Assembly: GCF_022347685.1 (NCBI RefSeq)
Contig: NZ_JAKRGF010000009.1
Location: 23,370 to 87,369, forward strand
Direction: 5' to 3'
Source: Thalassobius sp. Cn5-15
GTDB lineage: Bacteria; Pseudomonadota; Alphaproteobacteria; Rhodobacterales; Rhodobacteraceae
DNA length: 64,000 nucleotides
Every line of letters begins with the position of its first letter. Within the stretch, counting starts at the first letter, position 1. Under the pieces are notes generated by a model that had not been told where the DNA came from, did no database searches, and was given only the letters and a program-made list of their open reading frames with translations. The translations under genes were made by a program, and so were the position numbers. Below are positions 34,328 through 42,736 of the stretch, in pieces.

Positions 34328-36454
34328 ATGTGGCGCGAATTGTTTTCGTACTCGATAAATCCAGAGGTCTTTTTGGATGTCGGGAACCTCTGGTCCCTGG
34401 TCCACACGGATCAGGACCGTGGACTAGAGGTCGCCGCATTGCGCCAGGAGTCCACCGCGCGTTGGTCGGACCTTGCCACGCGGCTAAGCGCAGGGCAGCG
34501 TCGCAAGGCCGCACGCTTCGTTCTTGAGCAAAGCGCGCCTGTGGCGGCAACGCTTGGAGCGACACTGCACAGTCTCAGTGCGCCGGGGGTCTTCGAGCTG
34601 CCCGAACAATTGAGCGCCATGGCGCTGTTGGCCGATGATGTCGGGGCGGGGGCCGCCAACTGCGCGCGTGCGGATGCCTTTCGCGCCATCGCCCGGCGGC
34701 ACGGGATCGACGCGGCGGCGGCCCCGCCCCACGAACTGGCACAGGACAGGCGGATCAACGACAGCCTGTTCCGTTTGCCCGGTGCGATCCTTGCCTTGTC
34801 CCGGCGCAGTGACGCCTTTGGGGCTGTGCTGATCGGGGCGGATCTGGCGCAGCGTGAATTGGGATGCCTGCCGTCCTGGTCTTTTGCCGCCGAGGTGCTG
34901 GGCGCGCCCGAATGGGAACGGCTGGACATGGCGATTCCGCAAACCGCCGACAGCCTGCCTGCGGGTGAAACGCCACTTGGACTCGCACGGGCGCTTGCAG
35001 ATGCACTGGCCGACACACCGGACCAGCAGGCGCAATGCGCGACGGGAATTGCCCTATATCTAGCGCTGATTGACGAATGGGATCGGACCCTGTTCGACCT
35101 GACCCTTGCGCATCTTGACCCGCGCCTGTCGATGGCGCTGCTCCTGCAGGCCAAGGCCCGAGAAGCGAGCGTCTACCACGAGAATTTCAAACTCGAAGGG
35201 GAGTCACTGCGTGACTGGCTGTCAAAAGCGCGCAAGGACCCTCTGCCGCTTCTCGAAGTGCTGGGCCGAAGCCGCATCATCCGCAAAGGCGACCCGGACA
35301 AATCGCGATTTGCGACGCAGATGCTGGACTATGGCGGCCCGATGTTTCGCGTGTTCAACGACGGTGAGATCGCGATCATCCGCGACTGGATCACCGATCT
35401 GGGACAAGACGACAGTTGGCCTCATCCCGACAGCCGCGGCGCGGTGCTCGCCCGTCTGGCTGCAACATTCGTCGCGCCGCGCTCCGAGATCGGGCAGGGG
35501 GACGCAACGCTTGGTGTCACGCCGACCGGCATTCGCCAGGCCTATTTCACGCTTCAAGGCCGGGCACTGGCGCCCGCGACCCGTGCATTCGCAGCGGAAT
35601 ACTGCGAATTCTGGCTTGCGAAGGCCCGAAAATGCATCGACGCGACCTGCCGTTCTTTGCCGGTGGACTGGCAGCCGGGGCTGTTGCGCGAATGGTTGCT
35701 GGACACGCACGACCACCACGCCGCGCGGTTCGAACAAAGCGCCGAAACCGAAATTCCGAGCCGCGAGGCGGTCATCGAACAATCCGTGCAACTGGCGCCG
35801 CTCACGCTGATCGACGGGGCTTGGTTGCAGGGCTTCACCGACATCGCACTGGCCTCTAGCCGCGTCGGGGCTCCGCTGTTCAAAACCTATTGGGATGAAC
35901 TGGGCAACGGCGCGTGGGACATGAACCACCCAAAGGTTTACCGCGGTGTTCTGTCCGCGATGGGCAAGGAGCTACCCCCAACTGGCAGCCTCGAATTCGC
36001 CCACCACCCCGACCTCAGAGACGACAGTTTCCAGCTGCCGGTCTATTGGCTGGCAATCGGAAAATTCCCGTCGAGTTACCGAGCCGAAATCCTTGGGCTC
36101 AACCTCGCGATGGAACTGTCGGGCGTCGGCGGAACCTACCGGAACGCGCACCGTTTCCTGCAGCACTACAACCTTCCGACGATCTTCGTCGATCTGCACA
36201 ATACCATCGACAATGTGTCGGACGGTCACGCGGCCTGGGCTGCGGATGCGATCGATCTGTTCATCTCGGCCATCGAGGATCCGGACGAAGTGCGAAAGAC
36301 CTGGTCGCGGGTGCGCGCCGGATTTGAATCGCTCGACCCGGTCGCAAGGATTTGCGGCAACCTCGATTTTTTCACCACCCGCAGCAAGGCACCGGGCAAG
36401 CCGGTTTCAGCCGCTGATGCCCTTCACCACGTGCCCCCAAGAATGAACGCCTGA
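34328..36454 (+). CDS. Large protein with C-terminal haem-oxygenase-like diiron domain
   Basis: 708 residues starting at ATG 34328, decided by a consensus AGGAGG 6 bp upstream; the longer frame overlaps the 28-residue gene. Residues 1-420 are not recognised. Residues about 490-650 resemble haem-oxygenase-like diiron oxidases: E524 in YWDELGNG, H534 in MNHPKVY, E596 in AMELSG, and H624, D628, H634 in LHNTIDNVSDGH. The 10-residue E-H and 4-residue H-D spacings match SznF-type enzymes. Relatives N-oxygenate or cleave amino-acid-derived substrates. An oxidation of an N-O or ureido intermediate is plausible (inference). It ends 3 bp before the carbamoyltransferase gene. Confidence 0.8.
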   Translation: MWRELFSYSINPEVFLDVGNLWSLVHTDQDRGLEVAALRQESTARWSDLATRLSAGQRRKAARFVLEQSAPVAATLGATLHSLSAPGVFELPEQLSAMALLADDVGAGAANCARADAFRAIARRHGIDAAAAPPHELAQDRRINDSLFRLPGAILALSRRSDAFGAVLIGADLAQRELGCLPSWSFAAEVLGAPEWERLDMAIPQTADSLPAGETPLGLARALADALADTPDQQAQCATGIALYLALIDEWDRTLFDLTLAHLDPRLSMALLLQAKAREASVYHENFKLEGESLRDWLSKARKDPLPLLEVLGRSRIIRKGDPDKSRFATQMLDYGGPMFRVFNDGEIAIIRDWITDLGQDDSWPHPDSRGAVLARLAATFVAPRSEIGQGDATLGVTPTGIRQAYFTLQGRALAPATRAFAAEYCEFWLAKARKCIDATCRSLPVDWQPGLLREWLLDTHDHHAARFEQSAETEIPSREAVIEQSVQLAPLTLIDGAWLQGFTDIALASSRVGAPLFKTYWDELGNGAWDMNHPKVYRGVLSAMGKELPPTGSLEFAHHPDLRDDSFQLPVYWLAIGKFPSSYRAEILGLNLAMELSGVGGTYRNAHRFLQHYNLPTIFVDLHNTIDNVSDGHAAWAADAIDLFISAIEDPDEVRKTWSRVRAGFESLDPVARICGNLDFFTTRSKAPGKPVSAADALHHVPPRMNA

Positions 36455-36457
36455 CCC

Positions 36458-38284
36458 ATGACCCAATACCACCTTGGAATATCCGCCTTTTATCACGATG
36501 CGGCCGCCGCTATCGTCAATAAACACGGCATCGTTGCCGCCGCGCAGCAGGAACGGTTCAGCCGCCGCCGCCACGACGCCGCCTTTCCGGCGGACGCCAT
36601 CGCCTATTGTCTGGATACCTCGGGGCTCGAGCTGAGCGATTTGGCCAGCGTCACCTACTACGAGGATTCAGGGGCCAAGTTCCGGCGCACTCTTGGCAGT
36701 TTTGCCTGTGCCGGACCGAAAGGGGCTGACACGTTTTCCGACATCTTGCCCGGCTGGCTGGGGCAACGACGCCGCATGGACCGGGTCGTCGCGCAGGAAC
36801 TCAGGGCGATGCAGCGCGGTACGCCGCCCGACATCAAGGTGACGGATCACCACCGGTCACATGCCGCGTCCGCCTTCCTTCCGTCGCCTTTCGAGAGCGC
36901 GGCAATCCTGTGTATCGACGGGGTCGGGGAATGGCACACAACCACCATCTGGCACGGTCAGGGGCCGGAACTGCGCCTGGTGAATTCGGTGTCCTATCCG
37001 CATTCCCTTGGCCTGTTGTACTCGGCATTTACCTATTACTGCGGGTTCAAGGTCGATTCCGGTGAGTACAAGCTCATGGGGCTGGCACCATATGGGGTGC
37101 CGCGCTATGCCCGGAAAATCCTCGATCACGTGGTGTCGCTGAAAGAGGATGGCTCGTTCACGCTCAACCTTGACTATTTCACCTTCCTGGAAGGCAAGAC
37201 CATGGTCGGGCAGGCGCTCGAAGAGCTGTTCGGTCAGCCGATCCGCGAGCCCGAAGCAGAGATGACCCAGTTCCACTGCGATATGGCGGCCTCGATCCAG
37301 AGCGTCACGAACGACGCTGTGCTGGGGCTGGCCAGAGCTGCCGCGCGGATGACCGGAGAGCGCAACCTTTGCATTGCCGGGGGCGTAGGTCTGAACTGCG
37401 TCGCCAATGGCAAATTGATTGAGGCTGAAATTTTCGACCGGGTCTGGATTCAGCCCGCCGCGGGGGATGCGGGATGCGCATTGGGCGCGGCTCTGGACGC
37501 GCAGGTCGCGGCGGCCGCCAGCCGGCCGGTTCCAACCTCGGACAATGGCGATGCGATGGCGGGGGCCTATCTGGGCCCGGATTTCAGCGATGCGCAGATC
37601 CGGGCATTCCTGACCGAAAACGGCTATCCTTTCGAAGAGCTGGGCGAACCTGCGCTGTATGACCAGGTCGCCGCTCAGCTTGAGGCCGGTGAGGTCGTCG
37701 GCTGGTTTCAGGGTCGCATGGAATTCGGCCCTCGTGCGTTGGGCGCCCGTTCGATAATCGGCGATCCGCGTAATACCGACATGCAGAAGACTATGAACCT
37801 GCGGATCAAATACCGCGAGTCCTTCCGCCCGTTTGCACCGTCAGTGCTACGCGATCACGCAGACGCGTGTTTTGATCTGAAGGACGAAAGCCCGTACATG
37901 CTGCTCGTGGCACCAGTGACCGCCGGGCGGCGCCACCCGATTTCTCAGGGTGGGCTCGGCTCGATCAACGAGGTCCGCTCGGATCTGCCTGCAATCACCC
38001 ATCTGGATTACTCCGCCCGCGTTCAGACGGTCAGCCCGGATACCAACCCGCGCTATGCCGCGCTGCTCAGTGCGTTCCACGCAAGGACCGGCTGCCCGGC
38101 GGTGGTCAATACGTCCTTCAACGTGCGCGGCGAACCGATCGTCTGCACCCCGACCGATGCCTATCGCTGTTTCATGCGGACAGAGATGGACACGCTCGTC
38201 CTGGGCACCTGCGTCCTGAAGAAAGCCGACCAGCCGAAAAACCTCTCCGATGACAACTGGCGAGAGGAAATCCCTCTCGATTGA
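36458..38284 (+). CDS. NodU/CmcH/TobZ-family carbamoyltransferase
   Basis: 608 residues, full length for the family. The N-terminal Kae1-like part begins GISAFYHDAAAAIV and has the metal-site histidines in DHHRSHAASAF (H131, H132, H135), then CGFKVDSGEYKLMGLAPYG and GGVGLNCVANGKL. The C-terminal YrdC-like part has the signature GRMEFGPRALGARSIIGDP and NTSFNVRGEPIVCTP. These enzymes use carbamoyl phosphate and ATP to O-carbamoylate small molecules (SxtI in saxitoxin is one). It implies that a hydroxyl or amine of the product carries a carbamoyl group. Confidence 0.93.
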   Translation: MTQYHLGISAFYHDAAAAIVNKHGIVAAAQQERFSRRRHDAAFPADAIAYCLDTSGLELSDLASVTYYEDSGAKFRRTLGSFACAGPKGADTFSDILPGWLGQRRRMDRVVAQELRAMQRGTPPDIKVTDHHRSHAASAFLPSPFESAAILCIDGVGEWHTTTIWHGQGPELRLVNSVSYPHSLGLLYSAFTYYCGFKVDSGEYKLMGLAPYGVPRYARKILDHVVSLKEDGSFTLNLDYFTFLEGKTMVGQALEELFGQPIREPEAEMTQFHCDMAASIQSVTNDAVLGLARAAARMTGERNLCIAGGVGLNCVANGKLIEAEIFDRVWIQPAAGDAGCALGAALDAQVAAAASRPVPTSDNGDAMAGAYLGPDFSDAQIRAFLTENGYPFEELGEPALYDQVAAQLEAGEVVGWFQGRMEFGPRALGARSIIGDPRNTDMQKTMNLRIKYRESFRPFAPSVLRDHADACFDLKDESPYMLLVAPVTAGRRHPISQGGLGSINEVRSDLPAITHLDYSARVQTVSPDTNPRYAALLSAFHARTGCPAVVNTSFNVRGEPIVCTPTDAYRCFMRTEMDTLVLGTCVLKKADQPKNLSDDNWREEIPLD

Positions 38285-38315
38285 TACCCAGAATATTCCC
38301 GAAAGGAACCTTCCC

Positions 38316-38516
38316 GTGAAACTGCTCGCTCTTCTTTTGTACATGGTTTTTTTTCTGCCGGTCTGGGCGTTTGTCCGCCTGACCGGAGCAACCCGGTTCG
38401 GTCGCCGTTTCCACCAGCGCGACAGCGCCTGGGATGTTCCCGTCGCCGCACCGCGACACGCTCAGGCCCAACCCGCAAAGGATGCGCAACTGGCGGCACG
38501 GGCGAACAGAGGATGA
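38316..38516 (+). CDS. Short SxtJ-like membrane peptide
   Basis: 66 residues with GAAAGGAAC before the ATG. One transmembrane helix (about 4-22, LLALLLYMVFFLPVWAFV) is followed by RLTGATRFGRRFHQRDSAWD, similar to the 'RLFGKDPL..KFD...SYW' end of SxtJ-type proteins that follow carbamoyltransferases. The tail is Ala/Gln-rich. It overlaps the aminotransferase start by 4 bp. Role unknown; association with the carbamoyltransferase is inferred from context. Confidence 0.7.
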   Translation: MKLLALLLYMVFFLPVWAFVRLTGATRFGRRFHQRDSAWDVPVAAPRHAQAQPAKDAQLAARANRG

Positions 38517-39910
38517 CCCATCTTTTCTACCGCAGCCTTGCCAAGGACCCGATCAACATCTCCTCGGCCGAGGGCATACGCCTGACTACCCGTGACGGGC
38601 AAACGATCATCGATAGCTGCGGCGGCGCCTGCGTGGCCAACCTTGGCTATCGCCATCCGCGCATCCGCGCCGCCATGAAAGAGACCGCCGACTCTGTCGC
38701 CTGGGTCAGTTCCGCCACCTTCATCACCGATCCGGCCGAGGCACTGGCCGACCATCTGGCCAGTCTGGAACCACGTCTGCCCCGGGTCATCCTGCAATCG
38801 GGCGGCACAGATGCCGTCGAACTGGCGCTGAAACTGGCCTATCAATGGCATTGCGAGCGGGGCGAACCGCAGCGCGTGCATTACATCTCGCGCCGTCAAA
38901 GCTATCACGGTCATTCGCTGTTCACGCTGGCCCTGTCCGGCCAATATGACCGGCGCGAGATGTACAAACCCATTCTGCCGCAAACCACATTTGTCTCTGA
39001 CTGCAACGCCTATCGCGGCAAGCTTCCCGGCGAAAGCGATGACGCCTATGGCACCCGTTTGGCGCAAGAGCTTGAAGACACCATCCAGAAGCTTGGCCCC
39101 GATCGCGTCGCCGCGTTCCTCGTAGAGCCGGTCACAGGTTCGACCGCCGGGGCCATGCCACCGGTCGAAGGGTATCTGCGCAAGGTCCACGAAATCTGTG
39201 TGCGCCACGGCGTTCTGTTGATCTTTGACGAGGTCATGTCGGGCCTTGGCCGGGTCGGGCGCAACTTCACGCATGAAGACAGCGGCATGTGCCCCGATAT
39301 GGTGACTTTGGGAAAAGGTCTCGCTGCGGGGTATCAGCCGATTTCCGCGATCATGATTTCCGACCGCATCCACCAGACCATTGCCAGCGGCTCGGCTCGG
39401 TTGGTGCATGCCCAGACCCACATGTATCAGGCCTTTGCCAGCCGTGTGGCACTCGAAGTGCAGCGCACGATTGTCGATGACGGTCTCGTCGCCGCGGCGG
39501 ATCGCAAGGGTCAGTTGCTGCGCGCGATGCTGGGCGACGCGCTTGGCGCACACGATCATGTCGGCGACATTCGCGGCATGGGGCTGTTTCTGGGCGTCGA
39601 GATTGTCAAAGACCGTGACACCAAGGCCACCCTGAGCGGCACGGACGCCAGCAAGTTTTCGGCGCGCATCAAGGACGTTGCACTTGAAAACGGCCTGCTG
39701 ACCTATCCGGCGGCGGGTACAATTGACGGCGTGTCCGGTAATCACGTGCTCTTTGCACCGCCATTTGTGGCGACGGACGCCGATCTGGGGGAAATCGTGG
39801 ACCGGTTTGTTCGGTCCCTCTCTCAAACATTGTCGGACCCTGGTATTGCAGCGCTGTTTGCATCGCAACCTGCTGCCGATGCGCGCCGACCACTCGCCAC
39901 CACCCAATAG
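38513..39910 (+). CDS. Class III PLP-dependent aminotransferase
   Basis: 465 residues. Family marks in order: DSCGGACVANLGYRHP, LQSGGTDAVELALKLA, the YHGHSL segment that stacks on PLP, FDEVMSGLGRVGRNF (D239) and the PLP Lys in TLGKGLAAGYQPIS (K268). Class III enzymes act on omega-amino, beta-amino or 2,4-diamino acids. It could aminate or deaminate a pathway intermediate. It is translationally coupled to the SxtJ-like gene and 8 bp before the exporter gene. Confidence 0.9.
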   Translation: MTHLFYRSLAKDPINISSAEGIRLTTRDGQTIIDSCGGACVANLGYRHPRIRAAMKETADSVAWVSSATFITDPAEALADHLASLEPRLPRVILQSGGTDAVELALKLAYQWHCERGEPQRVHYISRRQSYHGHSLFTLALSGQYDRREMYKPILPQTTFVSDCNAYRGKLPGESDDAYGTRLAQELEDTIQKLGPDRVAAFLVEPVTGSTAGAMPPVEGYLRKVHEICVRHGVLLIFDEVMSGLGRVGRNFTHEDSGMCPDMVTLGKGLAAGYQPISAIMISDRIHQTIASGSARLVHAQTHMYQAFASRVALEVQRTIVDDGLVAAADRKGQLLRAMLGDALGAHDHVGDIRGMGLFLGVEIVKDRDTKATLSGTDASKFSARIKDVALENGLLTYPAAGTIDGVSGNHVLFAPPFVATDADLGEIVDRFVRSLSQTLSDPGIAALFASQPAADARRPLATTQ

Positions 39911-39918
39911 GAGCATAC

Positions 39919-40515
39919 ATGGACTTTCCCACCTTGTCGGCCTTTGCCGTCTTCGTCTGCATCATGACCGGCACACCCGGCCCTGGAAACCTGACATTCC
40001 TGGCCATCGGATCAAGCCGCGGTTTCAAGGCTGCCTTCCCGATCATCATCGCGGCACAGATCGGCAACGTGCCCGTGAACGTTTTGATCGCGCTCGGCCT
40101 CGGTGCCATCATGTCCGCCGGGGGGCCGCTGCAGACTGTCTTTACCTATGCCAGCCTTGCCTACATGATCTATCTGGCCTGGCGCATCGTCCTGATGACG
40201 ATCAAGGAAAACGGCGACGTGCGCCCGCCCTCGTTCTGGGAAGGGCTGTGGATTCATCCTCTCAGTCCGAAAACCTGGGCGATGGGGGTGTCTGCCTACG
40301 GGCTGTTCCTGACCGATACCAACATGGATATCTCGCAGAAATTGCTGTTTCTGGTGGTCGGTTTCATGCTGGGCGGTCTGGTGTTTCACAGCCTCTGGGC
40401 CTTCGTCGGCGAAAGCATGCTGCGGGTGCTGGGCAATGGCCGGACCATGAGGATCGTGACCATTGTCATGGCCGTGCTCATGGTGGCTGTATCCGTTTGG
40501 TCCTTGATGAGCTGA
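39919..40515 (+). CDS. LysE/RhtB-family amino-acid exporter
   Basis: 198 residues with about six transmembrane helices. The N-terminal signature MTGTPGPGNLTFLAIGSSRG and the FWEGLWIHPLSPKTWAMG segment are typical. It probably exports an amino-acid-like product or intermediate; it is the second exporter of the island besides the EamA protein. It is the last gene of the run and is followed by a terminator. Confidence 0.9.
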   Translation: MDFPTLSAFAVFVCIMTGTPGPGNLTFLAIGSSRGFKAAFPIIIAAQIGNVPVNVLIALGLGAIMSAGGPLQTVFTYASLAYMIYLAWRIVLMTIKENGDVRPPSFWEGLWIHPLSPKTWAMGVSAYGLFLTDTNMDISQKLLFLVVGFMLGGLVFHSLWAFVGESMLRVLGNGRTMRIVTIVMAVLMVAVSVWSLMS

Positions 40516-40526
40516 GTTGGGATTTG

Positions 40527-40557
40527 GCGGAGGCGGCAAAGCCCGCCTCTGCTTTTT
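40527..40557 (+). terminator. Rho-independent terminator of the biosynthetic run
   Basis: A G/C-rich stem (GGCGGAGGCGGC / GCCCGCCTCTGC with one bulge, AAA loop) is followed by TTTTT at 40553-40557. It lies 12 bp after the LysE stop and immediately before the right inverted repeat. Confidence 0.8.
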
Positions 40558-40558
40558 C

Positions 40559-40572
40559 GGGCTCTGTTGCAA
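40559..40572. repeat. Right 14-bp inverted repeat bounding the biosynthetic island
   Basis: GGGCTCTGTTGCAA, exact inverted counterpart of 24287-24300. It directly abuts the CAGAGGTGGTC end of an IS3-family element at 40573, with which it forms a 16-bp palindrome (CTCTGTTGCAACAGAG). Confidence 0.7.
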
Positions 40573-40633
40573 CAGAGGTGGTCCTAGATTTTAGACCAGT
40601 TTGCAGCCGTTTTAAGATGGATCAGGGTTTCAT

Positions 40634-41257
40634 TTAGGCTGCTATTCTCATTGGCTGTGTTTTGCTGGCATAGGCCTCATCCGGGGTCAACAAGCCGTGC
40701 GTCGAGTGTGGACGTTCGGAGTTGTCATATGTCATCCACTTTCCGATCCCGGCCCGCGCGTCGGAGCCTGTTTCAAAGGCGTTCAGATACACGCATTCAT
40801 ACTTCAGGGATCGCCACAGACGCTCAATCATGCGATTGTCGCGCCAGGCTCCCTTGCCATCCATGCTGATCTTGATCTTTGCGTCTGTCAGCACGTCGAT
40901 CCATGCGCCGCTGGTGAACTGGCTGCCTTGGTCGCTGTTAAAGATTTCCGGCGCACCGTGCTTGGCAATGGCCTCTTTCAAAGCCTCCACGCAGAAGTCC
41001 GCATCCATACTGTTGGACAGACGCCAGGACAAAACCTTGCGGCTGTACCAGTCCATGATGGCGACCAAATACAGGAAGCCACGCCGCATCGGTATGTAGG
41101 TAATGTCTGCGCACCAGACCTGGTTGGGGCGATCAATCACCATATTGCGCAGCAGGTATGGCCAGATCTTATGCTGGGGATGCTTCTTGCTGGTATTTGG
41201 CTCCTGGTAAATCGGCACCAGCCTCATAAGTCGCATCAACCGTCGTACACGGTGCCT
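40634..41257 (-). pseudogene. OrfB transposase of the interrupted IS3 element, 5' end lost
   Basis: The frame is open from 41257 (HRVRRLMRLMRLVPIYQ) to the natural stop at 40634. The DDE residues are all present: CADITYIPM, FNSDQGSQFTS and MIERLWRSLKYE, and RPHSTHGLLTPDEAY closes it. The N-terminal 80-100 residues were lost when the second IS inserted. Confidence 0.88.
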
Positions 41258-41282
41258 GACCTGCCCCCCGAAGCTTCCTCAT

Positions 41283-42191
41283 TCATAACGAGAGTCTGCG
41301 GGTCTGGTTTTCATATTCTTCGTGGTCGGATTGGGCAAGCGCGCCGGGCGCGGAGCCCTCAAATTGCTCAAGCGTCCGGCGCGCTTCTGCGGGTGTTTGG
41401 TTCCCGAGCGATGAGTGCGGCCTGACGTTGTTGTAGTCGTAGCGCCAGAGCGCCAGTTTTCGACGCGCATCTTCAAGGCTGTCGAACATCTCCTCGTTAA
41501 GAAGCTCATCTCGCAGGCTACCATTGAATGACTCGATGAAGGCATTCTGCTGCGGCTTGCCCGGGTCGATGTAGTGCCAATCCACGCCGTTGTCGTTGGC
41601 CCACTTCAGGATTGCCCGACTGGTGAACTCGGTGCCGTTGTCAGAGACAATGCTGGCCGGTTTGCCATAGAGCCGGACGAGCGCATCCAGTTCCCGGGCA
41701 ACACGGGCGCCGGATATGCTGGTGTCGGCCATCAGGCACAGGTTCTCGCGGCAACAATCATCGTTCACCGCCAGAATGCGGAACCGGCGCGAAGCCCCGA
41801 ACGTGTCGGACAGGAAGTCCAATGACCAGCGCTCGCCCGGCCTCAGCGCCTCTGGCATCGGCGTTCGCGAGCCACGGCCCCGTTTACGGCCCCGTCGCCG
41901 CCTGACGCCCAGCTTCTCCTCCGTGTAAAGCCGATAGAGCTTCTTATGGTTCATGATCAGTCCTTTGCGCTCCAGCATCACCCCGATCCGCCGATAGCCA
42001 AACCGGCGACGTTGGGCGGCAACCGCTTTCATCTCCTTGCGAATCTCAGGATTATCCGGCGGGCGTTCACGCCGGACCGTCTTCGGATCGACACCGACAA
42101 GTCGGCAGGCCCGGCCCTGTGAGATGTCATGATCCCGCATCGCCCTGAGCGCTGCCTCTCGCCGCTCATTCGGCGTCGTTAGTTCTTTCCC
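41283..42191 (-). CDS. IS3-family transposase OrfB (made by -1 frameshift from OrfA)
   Basis: About 302 residues from the frameshift point. HTH_21-like region with [16 protein letters not shown], then the rve core with [21 protein letters not shown] and [17 protein letters not shown] (D, D, E), and [14 protein letters not shown]. Its frame overlaps the orfA end, and no good start of its own is seen, so it should be expressed as an OrfAB fusion. Confidence 0.92.
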   Translation of the reverse strand, partial: GKELTTPNERREAALRAMRDHDISQGRACRLVGVDPKTVRRERPPDNPEIRKEMKAVAAQRRRFGYRRIGVMLERKGLIMNHKKLYRLYTEEKLGVRRRRGRKRGRGSRTPMPEALRPGERWSLDFLSDTFGASRRFRILAVNDDCCRENLCLMADTSISGARVARELDALVRLYGKPASIVSDNGTEFTSRAILKWANDNGVDWHYIDPGKPQQNAFIESFNGSLRDELLNEEMFDSLEDARRKLALWRYDYNNVRPHSSLGNQTPAEARRTLEQFEGSAPGALAQSDHEEYENQTRRLSL

Positions 42192-42442
42192 AAAAGTTCC
42201 TTCAGAACAGCGTTGTCCAGCATCGTATCTGCCAGCAAGCGCTTGAGCCTGGCGTTTTCGTCCTCCATCGCCTTCAGCTTCGCGACATCGGACACCTCCA
42301 TGCCGCCAAACTTCGACTTGTATTTGTAGAACGTGCCCTGACTGAGGCCGTGCTTCCGGCACACCTCAGCTGTCGGCACCCCGGCTTCCTGCTCTTTGAT
42401 CATCCCAATGATTTGGGCTTCCGTGAAACGGCTCTTTCGCAT
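42179..42442 (-). CDS. IS3-family transposase OrfA
   Basis: 87 residues starting [20 protein letters not shown], with a helix-turn-helix ([20 protein letters not shown]) and a C-terminal coiled coil ([20 protein letters not shown]). Complete, with stop TAA beyond the slippery site. Confidence 0.93.
   Translation of the reverse strand: MRKSRFTEAQIIGMIKEQEAGVPTAEVCRKHGLSQGTFYKYKSKFGGMEVSDVAKLKAMEDENARLKRLLADTMLDNAVLKELLGKN
42185..42191 (-). promoter_or_regulatory. Slippery heptamer GGGAAAG for -1 frameshifting
   Basis: On the minus strand G GGA AAG sits in the orfA frame three codons before its stop. A -1 slip gives GGG AAA GAA, exactly the orfB frame. This is the usual X-XXY-YYZ arrangement for OrfAB production. 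Confidence 0.7.
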
Positions 42443-42510
42443 TCGTTTGCTCCTTCAATAGGTTGAGCAAACTCTGCATCAGAACGAGGGAAGTTTCGGG
42501 GGGCAGGTCA

Positions 42511-42663
42511 CATGTTCTCTATCGCTGTCCGCTTCCACGTTCCAATCTGCGTAGGGTGAACGCCATATTTCTTGGACAGTTCCGCCAGCGTCATCTCCTC
42601 GCGGATCGCTTCAAGCGCAACCTTGGCTTTGAACTCAGGCGAATGGTTCTTTCTTTTCTTCAT
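42511..42663 (-). pseudogene. OrfA of the interrupted IS3 element, 3' end lost
   Basis: 51 residues from ATG at 42663, starting MKKRKNHSPEFKAKVALEAI and containing the helix-turn-helix LAELSKKYGVHPTQIGTWKR, then cut by the inner IS at 42510. Confidence 0.85.
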
Positions 42664-42736
42664 TTTGGATCGTCACTTTCTTCATGCGATCCACCTTAAC
42701 GACTGGCCCAAATTTCCGAGACCACCTCTGACTACC

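Larger units (their letters stand above)
41258..42510 (-). mobile_element. Second, apparently complete IS3-family insertion sequence
   Basis: A 1253-bp element with inverted ends: TGACCTGCCCCCCGAAGCTT at 41258 and its near-perfect counterpart ending GGGGGGCAGGTCA at 42510. It contains orfA and orfB in the usual overlapping arrangement. Flanks (GCC before, CAT after) show no clear duplication, in line with a deletion in the host element. Confidence 0.88.
40573..42730 (-). mobile_element. IS3-family element, interrupted and partly deleted
   Basis: Outer ends are inverted: CAGAGGTGGTC at 40573-40583 and GACCACCTCTG at 42720-42730. Inside are the 5' part of orfA (42511-42663) and the 3' part of orfB (40634-41257), separated by a second IS (41258-42510). 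The end of orfA and the start of orfB are missing, so insertion was accompanied by a deletion. No matching target duplication is seen outside the ends. Confidence 0.82.

Noticed and set aside
38462..39916. Minus-strand open frame of 484 codons opposite the class III aminotransferase
   Set aside because: The plus strand has all aminotransferase motifs; the reverse frame shows none of any family.
24373..40515. Cluster makes D-cycloserine itself
   Set aside because: No homologue of the O-ureidoserine racemase (DcsC, diaminopimelate-epimerase type) or of the ATP-grasp cyclase (DcsG) is visible in the window, and several unrelated tailoring genes are present. Production through enzymes elsewhere cannot be excluded.
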